Assembly (NCBI GenBank): GCA_033060915.1 | Contig: CM065387.1 | Location: 30,979,501-31,043,500, forward strand | DNA from: Euryodendron excelsum | Lineage: Eukaryota > Streptophyta > Magnoliopsida > Ericales > Pentaphylacaceae | Length of the DNA stretch: 64,000 bases | Direction of reading: 5' to 3' | Shown: piece by piece, positions 1 to 10,880 of the stretch | How the letters are laid out: every line of letters begins with the position of its first letter | Position numbering within the stretch: the first letter of the stretch is position 1 | The notes under the pieces: generated by a model | Told to the model about the DNA's origin: nothing | Databases searched by the model: none | What the model saw: only the letters and a program-made list of their open reading frames with translations | Made by a program: the position numbers and the translations under genes

Positions 1-609
1 TTAATCGTTGCAATCTACTACTGGATTAGATATCAAATCCGTAATTGTTTGATTTCTCTAATTTGTGAAGCAACTAAGATTTATTAATTTGCTGCGTCAG
101 GAATTATTAGATCTTAGAAAGGACGTTCAACTAAATTAAATGCAACCGCTTGTGCTTGTGTTGTTTGGTTTCATCGATCTCTCTAATTCTTAAGGCTGCT
201 ACTAGATTAAACCTTGAGTGCTTATCATGGGTTGTTTAATAGTTAGGGTTAATGAGATCGCTTATTTTCTAATAAACTACAACTTAGGAGAGATAGGAAA
301 ATAGTTCCGATGGTGAATATTCAATGTGTGAATTGATATGCTTGCATCGATGATCAGTTGTAAAATTTCGATGGTAGATGTTGACTTAGACCAAGGTTTG
401 TTCTTTTGATTGATTTTAATACTTTAATATGAGTTGTTTCTTAGTTATTATTAAAATAGTTTTCATTATATCCAAAACCCCCCAATCCTTGTTCACATAG
501 TATAAAACTAGGCTAGACACTCTCCGTGAGAATGATCCTTACTCACACTACTACATATTTTTTTTTTAGGTATCGGTTTTATTTTTTGGGTGCTTGCGAC
601 AGCACACCA
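1..609 (+). mobile_element. 3' part of an LTR from another Ty3/Gypsy-like element
   Basis: The sequence is unlike the F1 LTRs. Its end (about 500-605) carries the wording often seen at the 3' end of plant gypsy LTRs of the Athila/Tat kind: a CTCCGTGAGAATGATCC stretch, ACTCACACTACTACA, a T-run, then a GGTGCTTGCGACA-like terminus. Directly after, at about 610, the sequence becomes F1 LTR in minus orientation (compare 17046 onward). The simplest reading is that an unrelated element inserted into, or broke, the 3' LTR of E3 and that its last 600 bp enter the window here. No coding region is seen. The family label is from memory of such LTR ends and is tentative. Confidence 0.45.
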
Positions 610-2354
610 ATATGCTAGGGTTAAAGTGTATGAAGGCTAGGGTTTTTAGAACCTAAAGGGAACTAAGGTTTGGAAGGACCTCGAGCTCTGTATATCGAAG
701 ATGAGGGTTTTTGGACTGTGTTTATGGACCATTTTCACGCTAAAAGAGGCTCTGTATTTATAGACAGAGAAGTGCACTGGCGCCTGCTGCAGTGGCGCCA
801 AACAAAATTTCCTTCTGGTGCCACTAGCAGTGGCGTTAGGCCAAATTTTGGCTTAGCGCCACTACTAGTGACGCTAGCCACTTAGGAAAGTTTTAAGGTC
901 GGCAAACAGCATATCTTCATAAGATTTGGGCACCTGTTTTAGTGACTACCATGCAATTTTTAGCCTAGCTTCAATAGGAGTGACTCTAAATGGTCCGGGA
1001 ATGATTTAAAGGGCTGAAAATAGCCCGAAAGACCGAAAAGGACAAGAACTCTTAGAATAGTGTCCTTCGGGTAGTAGACTTGAAGAATGATGACAGGATG
1101 TGTTGGAAAGGTTGACCGGGCCATTAGGGGCAAAACGGTCAATCGGACTGGAAAACTATCGAAATGGACTTAGAGTGTCCCGAAAGAAGGCTCGAGGTTT
1201 GGAAACAATACTTAGAAAGTTCCAGGAAGTTACTGGTTTGATACCCAGAGTCGGTGTAATTTGAAAAAGCGACCGGCTCACCAAGGGCTAAACGGTCATT
1301 TTGCATTAGGTTTACCGAAACTGACCCGGAATGATCTGGAAAAGTAATGGAAGGCCAGGGATTCTATGAAAAGCATCCCCAGGAGGTTACCGATTTGATA
1401 CCCATAGCCGGTATAGTTCCTGAGGTGCTCGGATGCCTAGGGGCAAAATAGTCATTTTGATTGGAGAGTCTCAGAATTGGCCTGAAACCGATTGGAAGGC
1501 ACTTAATCATGTCGGATTGTCTTTAGGACAATCTTGGAAGGGTGGACTTACCGTTATGAGACTTAGGTACTTTCTCAAGAAAAGTGCTGAAAAATGGCCC
1601 TAATGGTAGTTGTGTCATTTTTCACCAGAGTGGGCTAGCAGGCATAGGTGTTGACCGAGGTTTTGAGTGTTTCTGTCACTGTGATGGCGGTCCCATGACA
1701 TAGGGCTTTGTTGGCAATCCCTATATCAACCTGTTTACGAGATTTTCCATCACTCTTACGGTTGCGATGTTTACAAGTATTTCTGTTACTCTGAAGGTTT
1801 GCGATCATTCCAGAGACTACCTAATCTCGCGAAGCTGCTAGGTGGACTTATCGCCTGAGTAATCAACTTTATTGAAAGGCGTGCTAAATAATTGACATTT
1901 CTTCATTGGCGGGCTAACAGGCACCAAAGGTGAATCGTTCTACCATCTCGGGGACTTGGGGCCCGTCCTAGTCGATAGGTTTGAAGGGACTTACCGTTCC
2001 GAAGATTTTCTCAGAAGACGTGCTAGACAGGATGGACTTACCACCTTGAGGAATTAATTTTCTCGAAAGGCATGTCGAATTTAATTAGAATTGGAATTGG
2101 ACTTGAAATTGGATTGAGATTAAAACGGGGACTTACCGTCTTCGAAAAGACAGGCCCACTGGAATTGGACCGAACAATGCCCCTAAGGCACTTTGGTCAT
2201 TTTGCCTCTATTTGGGCCCGATGGGCCCGCAAAGCGATTGATTGACTGAATCAGGTTTGGAAAACTGATTTAAATTGGAATATGTCCATATTGACTTGCA
2301 CTCAAGTCTAGACGGACTGGAGACTGCCGAGCGGGCAAAAATAGGGTGCTTACA
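610..2354 (-). mobile_element. Truncated 3' LTR of E3
   Basis: The right end reads GGGTGCTTACA, the reverse complement of the F1 LTR start TGTAAGCACCC, directly next to a purine tract, so this is a 3' LTR. Sequence from 2354 down to about 610 matches the first 1.7 kb of the 5' LTR (18783 to about 17046), including the TATA box at 755-762 and the GGCGCCA palindrome cluster at 780-880. Everything downstream of the early transcribed part is missing, replaced by the unrelated LTR end at 1-609. Confidence 0.8.
755..762 (-). promoter_or_regulatory. LTR TATA box (E3 3' LTR)
   Basis: TATAAATA on the minus strand within CTATAAATACAGAGCC, the same context as at 17190, 26861 and 42224. Palindromic GGCGCCAC/GTGGCGCC copies lie just upstream (780-880 on the minus strand). 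This position-conserved TATA box marks the start of R in this LTR family. Confidence 0.75.
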
Positions 2355-2358
2355 GTTG

Positions 2359-2375
2359 CCCCTCTTTTTCTGTCT
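2359..2375 (-). other. Polypurine tract of E3
   Basis: On the minus strand AGACAGAAAAAGAGGGG lies four bases before the LTR TG. Purine runs occur at the same place before the LTRs at 34931 and 48622. This is where plus-strand DNA synthesis would be primed, and it identifies the adjacent LTR as a 3' LTR. Confidence 0.75.
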
Positions 2376-2552
2376 TTGCTTGTCGAAGATAGAAAATAAT
2401 AAAGTAAAAGTCTCATGTTGACCGTGAGGCGATTGGAGGAACGGACTTTGGAAATTTTTGAAAATTGGAGTTTGGAAAGGGATATTGGGCCCAAAAGGCC
2501 CTTGAAATTGAGTTTTGGCGGGAAAAGGGCAAAACTGCCCGAAATTTGACAT

Positions 2553-2593
2553 TGGCGCCACTGCTTTAATAAATTTGACTTGGTGCCACTGGC
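2553..2593 (+). promoter_or_regulatory. Presumed promoter region of the antisense PMD gene in E3
   Basis: TTGGCGCCACTG and GGTGCCACTGGC lie about 25 bases apart with TTTAATAAATTT, a possible TATA element, between them. Equivalent GGCGCCAC/GTGGCACC motifs precede the first exon of the antisense gene in E1 (34716-34730) and E2 (48362-48422). The promoter role is inferred from position only. Confidence 0.4.
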
Positions 2594-5500
2594 TTGGGAT
2601 CAAAACTAGCAACCTGCTGGTTCAACGTTCTTACAGGATTTGAAGAGTCTTCAAAAAATCAAGAGTCTTATGAGGAAATCGACTTGGACATTGAAGGAGT
2701 GCTCCTTAAGGACCACGAAGGATTGTCGGAAGTAGACACTATCGCCGAAAAAGTTGCCGGAGAAGAAGATTTCGCCGGAAAACTTTAAGAGGTGAGTTTT
2801 TTATTTTATGTTGATTTTGATGTGTAGAATTTCATTTGAATCTGTGAATAGTAAAAATTGATGTTTTGATATGTTTTGAACACTTTGATGAAGTTATTTT
2901 TGCATTTTGGTGCTTCTTTGATTGAATTTAAGCAATTTTACATGTTTATGTAAATGGAGTTTTTGCAGGAATTGGGGGTTTATTCCTACAGTTTTGGGTA
3001 TTAGGTTTTTTGACTAGATTTTTATAATGTGTGCCTTTAAAAAAATGTGTTTAACAGCCATGCGAAATTTTGTGATTTTTTGAAAACTCGGTGAATTTTA
3101 ATTTTTTGAAAAATAGAAAAATTCTTTAAAAAAAGGGGGAAAATTAAGAAAATTTAAGAAATTGATGTAATTATTAGAATTTAATATTTAGAAAAATATG
3201 AAAATATTTTAGAAAACATTTGAAATGATTTTGAGAAATTTCAGGACAACTTTGAAAACCATTGATTTATTAAAAAAATAAAACAAGTCTTTTGAAAAAT
3301 CTAAAAATTTGAAAAGTGTGTGCAAGTGTTAGTGTTTTGTGATTGTGATGTTGTGAGGTGCATGGTTTATGTTTTGTTGTAGTGTCATGGGCATTGTAGG
3401 GACCATTTTTAATTAAAACTCTGCCAAAATTTTTAGAGATTCAGAAGAGGGTTGGAAAAACTTTAGAATAAAATCTTTTTGAAGGAAAAAGACAGAAAAC
3501 CCTAGAGGTTTTAGAAAATCCATTTTGACTTGAAGTTAAAAAATCAAAATGTGTAGGAAATTCATTTTGATGTGAAAGCGGGATTTTAAAATCAAAATGT
3601 ATAGGAAATTCATTTCGACTTGGAATTTGACTTTTTTTGAAACTAAAATGTGTAGGAAATTCATTTTGGCTTGACAACTGAATTTTTTTGAAGACAAACG
3701 AAAAAATTTGAAATTTGACAGAAATTTTGGAACAGGAATTTTTTATCGAAACCTTGAAAACTTCTTAAGAAAGAATTTTTGGAAAATCTGGAATATTGAT
3801 TGGAATAGAAACAAGATTAGAAAAGCTTTGAGATGGACTTAGAAACATTGAGATTTGGTTTTGAAGAATTTTAGACTATGATTCTTTGAATGAATTTTTG
3901 GGAAGAAAAACATTTTAGAATTTGACTTTCGAGAATTAATTTTGAACTGTAAGGGAATTAGAAAATCTTTTGAAAATGGATTTTGAAAAAGAATCTTTGG
4001 AGGAAAGAGTTTTTTGAAAAATTTGGAGAAGAAGGTTAAGAAACCCTTTGAGATACTGAATTTAGGAAACTTTGTGAGTGTTGAGTTAAAAAAAAAAAAA
4101 CCTTTTGAATCAGTTAGAGCAAGATCTACTGACAGCTATGTCATTCGTTTTTACTCATGCTTTTATCCTTGGTTATTATTATCATTATTTTTTTTGTTTT
4201 TATTTCTTATCTGCACATACCGTATATTAACACCTCTTACCTTGGCTCACCTTTCAGGATGGCAGACGCGGGCGATAACGGTTCTAAGAGGAGGCACCGC
4301 TCTAGGAATGCGGCCCGTACAGATTTTGTCAGTAGCTCTAGTTGATCCAAGGGTAGTCAGTGATCTACTGGACAGGCATCTTCTAGCCAGAGCGGATGGG
4401 GGAGTGGACCACCCGTCGACCCCTTTCCTCTGGTTGAGGCGGCTCTTGAGGCAGAGGTGGAGGTGGAGGTCGAGGTCGAGGTCGAGGCCCCCGACCTTGG
4501 AGATCAGGTGATAGGTTATGGGAAAGCCTCCACCCAGCATAGACAAACGCTGATTTAGGCGACTGGGAGGTACCAGACATTCCACTGCTAGGGGACCTTG
4601 CCTATCATCCTAGTGTGTATTCTAGACAGCACCTACCTCAGATGTTTGCCTATCATCCTAGTGCACTCATTCATACATCCTTTAGAGGGGCCATCCATCA
4701 GATGTTTGTAACCATGCAGCGGGCTGCCCCGTTTTACCAGGCTTTCTTATCCGAGATTGGGTTTGGAGCCTTCATGGGGTTACAGGCTAATCGCCTGAAC
4801 ATACATCTAGTGTTGACGCTTATTGAGAGGTGGTTTGGAGAGACTGGGACTTTCCATTTTGTGGGCTTCGAGTTGGGACCAGCCCCTTTGGATTGGGCTA
4901 TCATCACGGGGCTTTCCTTTGTTGGTTGGCAGATCACCTTACAATCAATCAGTACAGCCGATGCATACATTTTGCAACAACAACAAGTCACTTGTGCCTT
5001 TTTGGTTTATGAGCATAGTAGTTGATCTTGGGATTTTATCCAAGCTGGATTGTGGGTCCTTCTCCTTCGGCTGCTTCCTTCGATCGATGCAGGTCCGAAC
5101 TTCCTTGTCGTTGGGGTAGCATGACTGGTTTCTAGCCTTTTCTTGTTTGGTGGAGCTATGAGTACCTGCCAGTTCATCACCCTACGGTTATTGAGGATGA
5201 CCTTTGTCCTCATGCTTTAAGGTGGGCTTGTGACTGGGTAACCCAATGATCAGAGATCACTGATTTTGTGACGCTACGGGCGAACCTGGAGCTGATCGAG
5301 GCAAGGGACGTGACTTGGCAGCCCTTTATTAGGTCAGTTCATTATGAGACGATACGGTACTTGGTCCCATTATCCCTATCGAGGGCTTCCTTTCTCAGCG
5401 ATGATTCTTGGGAGTCCTACCTAGGAGATCGACACTAGCACCAGTTTCATGAGGAGTTCCGATCAGTAGGAGATCCACAAGAGTACATGTTTGGTGCTTT

Positions 5501-5969
5501 GGTGGGCGGAGTGCCTATTCCCTATCAGGAGTGCCAGCTGGGTGCTGGGTTCTTGCTACCTCTAGAGACTGACTACACCGCACACTTCGGGGCTCATTCT
5601 GTTGGTGCCTTCACTCGGTTTGAGGTAGTAGTCGGCGGATACACTATTGGCCAGGAGGTGGTTGACTTGTGGCGCCGTGCTGGGGGATACGTGCCCCAAG
5701 CTAAGTTTACTGTAGTGAGAGACTAGAGGGACCAGTACTAGGCAGAGGTAGCTTCCTTAACAGCTCGATTAGCTCAGATGGGAGGTGGCGGGGTATGTTG
5801 TCCTTTTCCTCCTTCTTTCTTTGCTCTACCATTGTGTAGTTATTCATTTACCTTGCTGATTCCAATTGTGTCTTCTTTGCAGGATGCTGGTGCTTCAAGT
5901 AGTTACCCGCCCCCTCCGGAGCCAGGTTTTGGCAATTTCAATCTAGAGGATATCAATTTTGATCTTTGA
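2594..5969 (+). pseudogene. Antisense PMD gene of E3, broken copy
   Basis: This gene runs opposite to its element. Exon 1 (about 2600-2791) ends at a donor, GG|GTGAG, with no obvious coding role. A 1.47-kb intron follows to an acceptor, CACCTTTCAG (4257), directly before ATG 4259 (MADAGDNGSKRR). A second intron runs 5793-5882 (GTATG...TTTGCAG) and the protein ends at 5969 with an acidic tail (NLEDINFDL). The core at about 4615-5025 contains RWFGETGTFHFVGFE and DWAIITGLSFVG, the pattern of the plant mobile domain found in MAIN/MAIL1-type proteins and in plant transposons. A second block (5270-5726) has LVPLSLSRASFLSDDSWE and VPIPYQECQ. In-frame stops (for example 4343) and frameshifts break it. 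The same gene occurs at 30383 and 39475-48340. A nuclear role is likely for the family; biochemical activity is unknown. Confidence 0.7.
2792..4257 (+). other. First intron of the antisense PMD gene (E3)
   Basis: A GTGAGTTTTTT donor and a CTCACCTTTCAG acceptor bound an A/T-rich interior. The interior carries three to four loose copies (about 3520-3680) of a roughly 60-bp unit around AATTCATTTTGAC. The same donor and acceptor occur in E1 and E2. Open frames inside (such as 4014-4511, reading across the acceptor) are not supported as genes. Confidence 0.6.
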
Positions 5970-6460
5970 CAGATGCCCCTTGTCATAGACCCTAATCTTC
6001 TTTTGCCCCTATCCTGGAGATGTATTTATGTTAGATAGCTTTATTCTTGTAGATTTTGTATAGAGGTGGACATTTATGATTTAGATAGTTAAATGCATGG
6101 GCAGGCTAAGATATTTATGGTTTATGTAGCTAAGTACGTAATTTGATGAATATGCATGGATGATGATGTTGTATATTTACTACATGAGTCGATATTGAAC
6201 TGTATTGGTGACTTCTGTTTCTATAGGGAGTTATGTCCTATGTATGCAAAGCTCATGCTGATTTTTTTTTTTTTTTTATGAAAATGTATGCACATATTAG
6301 AAATATACTAGCAAATGGAATGAAAAGGGGTGCTATCAAACTCGTTATCTTTGGAATGGTAACTCCTTCTTTTTTGGGGGTCTGGCCTCTCCTCTAGCTC
6401 AATCTTACCTCGATTGGATGATAGCACTTCGTACCTTTCTCAACCTTTTGACCGCTCTCC
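5970..6460. other. Spacer downstream of the antisense PMD gene (E3)
   Basis: Non-coding sequence matching the reverse complement of 29897-30380 in E1, including the region around GACATAACTCCC/GGAGTTATGTCC. It was continuous with 9463 onward before the solo LTR at 6461 inserted. It probably holds the 3' untranslated region and poly(A) site of the antisense gene. Confidence 0.55.
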
Positions 6461-9400
6461 TATCGTGCGTAGATTTTTCGCACTTGAGGAATACATACAC
6501 AAGCGAGAAAAATATTGTACTCTCTTATTAGAACTCATCCTCCTAGAAGAATTAGTGCGACTAGGTTTGAATTGAGAATTGATTTGAATAAAGGGCTTTT
6601 GGAAAACAATTTGGAGACACCACCTAACTTGATTAAGGTGAGTTAGGTCACCTAGAAATTAAGCACAATTCCAAGATTACACTTAGGGTTTTTGGAAAGG
6701 TTTTTGAAAATATTTCCTCAAGAGAGGGTTTTTAATAAAAGAGGTTGTTTGGCAACTTTCAGAAAATATTTAAACCCTCTTTTGAAAATAACTCCATTTG
6801 GTCTTTGAAAACGGTGATCTAGGTTCGCAGGTTGGTTTCGTGTAGGGAAAACGTACTAAGCCATCACCCTACCCCGCCCTTGCGGTACCTACATGTCTAT
6901 TCACCCTAGATTCATTCATTAGAGTCTTCGATTAAATAAATGTTCAAAACTATCCACTTTTTTAATATAACTTTGAAAAGGAATTTTGACATGATGCATG
7001 ATATGCAAGTGCAAAAATAAGACTTGATTTCGAAAATAGATTTGAAAAGAAGAATTGAAGTTTAAAATTGAAAAGAAAGTTTTTGAAAATTGAAGTTGAA
7101 GATTTGAAAATAGATATTTGGAATTAGAAACTTGAAATAAATTATGGAATTGAAGTTTGAAAAAGATTGTGGAATTAGAAATTTGAAAAAAAGTTATAAC
7201 CGCACCCATAAGGGTTGCCTACATATCCCTTTAAATGAATTAGGTCAGCCGTAGTTTGGACAAGAGTCCGATAGAAAATAGAAGGGTTGATTTGAAAAAG
7301 GGTTTCATTTGAACTTAGAATAGAAGATTGAAAATTGAAATTTGGAATTGAAAAGATCAGACTTTGATTTGGAAAGATAGAACTTGGAATAAGGATTTGG
7401 ATTTGTTTTGGAAAGATTGAGATTTAGGAAATCTATACTTAAGAAAAATAAGACTTAGGAAAAACTTGACGTTTAAGAAAGATTGGATTAAAAAGTTGGA
7501 TTTAGAAAGTTTTGAAATTGGAATGTTTTGAATTTAGGAAAGTTTAGAATGTAGAAAGATTTGAGATTAAAAAAGGTTTGAATTTAGAAAGATTACAAAG
7601 TTTGAGTTTTAGAAAAACTTGAAATTAGAAAAGGTTTGAGTTTGAGAAAGATTTAAAAATTTAGATTTGGAAAGTTGAAATTTTGAAATGTATGGAATTA
7701 GGAAGATTAAGAAGCTTAATGTTTTAAGAAAGATTTGAAAGTTCAAGTTTTGTAAACTTAAGATTTAGGAAGGTATGACATTAGGAAGGATTAGATTCGG
7801 AAAGATTTCGATTCCTATTTCCTAAAACAAAACATTAGAGTTTGTTTCTAAAAGGAGGTGATTTGATTTTATTTCTAAAAATGGAGGATTGAATCTAGTT
7901 TTCTAAATGGGAGATTGGATTTGGTTTCCTAAAATGGAGGATATGATTCGACATGGAATTGAAAAGATAAAGTTTTGGAAATCCTAGATTTTGGTGTAGA
8001 AAATAAGGTTTGGAAATACATGATTTTGATGTAAAAAAAGGAGATTTTGGAAAACTAGGTTTCGAAGTAATCATGTTTTAGGAAAGAAAATTAGGGTTTC
8101 GTAATCGTTGGCTCTAGAGTTTGACTTACGCTCTAAGGAAAGAGATTTTTTGAAAAATGAGTTTTTGGAAAGGAAGATTTTTGGAAGGAGATCTTAGAAA
8201 GGAGTTTTTAAAAGTGAATTCGAAAAGAAAGTTTTTGGAAAGAGATTTCTGGAAAGAGTTTTTTAGGAAGAAAACTTAAGAAGCGTTTTTAGAAAGTGAA
8301 TTTTGAAGAGAGCTTTTTTGAAAATGAGTTTGAGAAGGAGTTTTGGAAAATGAATTTTTTAAAGGGAGTTTTTAGGAAGCAATTTCGGAAAGGAGATTGG
8401 AGAGAGCTTTTAGAAAGTATGTTGGAAAATAGATTTTGAAGAAGATTTTAAAAGAGGTTTTGGAAAGTAAGTTCAAAAAGAGATTTTGAAAAAGATTTGA
8501 ATGTGGACTACTAGTGGCACCATAGTGGCGCCAGGCCAAAATTTGAATGGGTCTCAGAATTGGCCCGAAACCGATTAGAAGGCACCTAATCATGCTGGAT
8601 TGTCTTTAGGACAATCTTGGAAGGGTGGACTTAATGTTCTGAAGGCTTAAGTACTTTCTCAAGAAACGTGCCAGAAATGGCCCTAGGGATAGTTTGGTCA
8701 TTTTTCATTGGAGTGGGCTAACAGACACTGGTGTTGACCTAGGTTTTGAGTGTTTTCGTCACTCTGACGGTGGTCCTGTGACATAGGGGTTTGTTAGCAA
8801 TTCCCTATATCGACCTATTTGCTAGTGTTTCTGCCACTCTGACGGTTACGAGGTTTACGAGTATTTCTGTTACTCTAACGGGTCACGATCATTCTAGAGA
8901 CTACCTGATCTCAGGAAGCTGCTAGGTGGACTTAGCGCCTGAGAAATTTACTTTCTCGAAAGGCGTGCCAAAATGGACATTTCTTTACTGGCAGGCTGGC
9001 AGGCACCAAAGGTAGACCGTTTTACCATCTCAGGGACTTGAGGTCTCGTCCCAGTCTACGGGTTTGAAGGGATTTACCATTTCGAAGAGTTCTCTTAAAA
9101 AATGTGCCGAACAGGATGGACTTACTACCTTAAGAAATCAACTTTCTGGAAAGACGTGCCGGAGAGGATTTGGAATTGGAATTGGAATTGCAATTGGACT
9201 AGAATTGGATTTGAACTAGAATCAAGATTGAGAAGGAGACTTACCGTCTTCGAGAAGACGTGCCTACTAGAATTAGACCGAACAATGCCCTAAGAGCACT
9301 TTGGTCATTTTGCCTTTATTTGGGCCTAATGGGCTCGTGAAGCGATTGATTAACGGGATTAGAATTGGAAAGCTTATTTAAATTGGAATATGTCCATATT

Positions 9401-9462
9401 GACTTGAATACAAGTCTAGACGGACTAGAGACTGCCGAGCGGCCAAAAATGGCGTGCTTACA
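6461..9462 (-). mobile_element. Solo F1 LTR S1, internally deleted
   Basis: The right end GGCGTGCTTACA is the family start on the minus strand. The left end TATCGTGCG is the family end with TG changed to TA. Flanking five-base sequences are TCTCC (6456-6460) and CCTCC (9463-9467), a target duplication matching at four of five. The flanks are contiguous in E1 (around 29890), which proves insertion. It is about 1.3 kb shorter than intact copies: near 8505-8560 it jumps from the U5-side repeats to the U3 side, keeping only a CTAGTGGCACC...GTGGCGCC fragment and losing the TATA box and leader donor. Confidence 0.85.
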
Positions 9463-10880
9463 CCTCCGATTCTCTACCTCGGGGTTAGTGTATAGGATTA
9501 TTGGGCTGAAACTCTCAAATCTTGGGGCTTTGGCAACAGCTTACCTGACCTTTAGCGGAGCGATAAGTGGCCAGTCTTTCAACCTGAGGGGACTTTGCTT
9601 TAGGACAATAATGTAGGCTAGGTTATGGGGTTTTCGAAACAACGGGATATGCAATCTCAAATTTGATGTTGCTTTCAGCAGGGTTTAGATCCATGCCATC
9701 CTCGATTATTTTTCTTTGTAGGGTTAGCATCCTTCTTTAGCTTCGGCAGCGTGTCTGGCTCATTTAAGTCAAGCAATCCGTTTTCAATCAGAGTGGACTT
9801 CAGTAGGGTTGTAATGTAGGCCATAGTTTTGAGTATTTGCAAGAAAGGGTAAATGCTCAAACCTATTATTTCTACTAAGCTTCTTTATCACCTAGGATCA
9901 CCTTTATATTTCTCCTTTCACAGAGGAAGTTGATTTTTCTTGTAACCTTTAACCTTCTGACGGAATTGTCTGACATTTGCCCCTTGACTTATGGCCTTTC
10001 TATATACTTTTCAAGATAACACAAACATTTTTTTTTCCCCTTTGGTAACTTTTTTCCTTCACTTTCCTTTTTCCTTTTCCTCTCTTTTCTTTCCTTTTAT
10101 GAAACAAACAATTCTATAACCCTTTTTTTCTTAGACCTTTTCCTTAGCAATTCAATCTAACCCATTGTGGACGGTGATCCCTAGGTTGGGGTTTTCTCGA
10201 AAAAGATAAATGGCTCAACAGGTTTGGCAAAAGGGTTGCTTCTTACTGTATGGGAAATAAAATGAGGGTCTCTCATCACTTGAACTAGATTGCTTGATCC
10301 ATAGAGCCTTCAATGTTGCCCTAGCACGATAGAGGATGGATACCATTCCTAGAGTTCTCGATTATTGTCTGCCCTAGTGTTGGGGGACGGTCTTGGATCG
10401 GGGTTGACAAGGAATATTTCCCTCGTTGTAAGGCACTAGGGGCTAAGCAAATGGGATATAAACACTTTTTTTTTTGTATATGCGGAAATAAAATATGGCT
10501 CCTCTTCATCTTGATTCTAGCCACACATAGTTTAGCTTCGATGTCTTGCAAGTGTTGCCTTTGGTTAGTTTCCTTACTCATCTTCATTTTCTCTCCTTTT
10601 ATGGAAAGTTGATCAATCTGTGAGTGGGTAACCCATGCTATCATACACCTTAAGTCAAATCTTCTATAAGATAGACCATGCCCTTTGAGTAGGAAGCATT
10701 CAACATTCACCAGAGAAATATAAGATAACAACAATGAATAAAAAGACTTAATCATTTTATTATATCAGTGACAAGCATAAAGGAATAGAAATGTAAATAT
10801 TAATTTAGGGATGAAATGTAAAAGGGATAGAAAGAAAGTGGGTGAAAACACCCCTCTCTTGTAGGCTTTTTATGGGGATC
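9463..10880 (-). other. Spacer between gag and antisense PMD gene (E3)
   Basis: No coding sequence of known type. It matches 28510-29890 of E1 in reverse complement, for example the stretches around 9700-9860 and 29520-29700. This is where pol would be expected in an autonomous gypsy element. Only short, unrelated open frames exist (such as 10321-10755), which I do not support as genes. Confidence 0.6.

Noticed and set aside
4014..4511. 165-codon open frame on the plus strand
   Set aside because: It reads from the antisense gene's intron across the acceptor and into the coding exon in a wrong frame; its end is a shifted reading of the PMD exon.
10321..10755. 144-codon frame on the minus strand as a pol fragment
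   Set aside because: No protease, reverse transcriptase or integrase motif, and the homologous spacer in E1 does not keep the frame.
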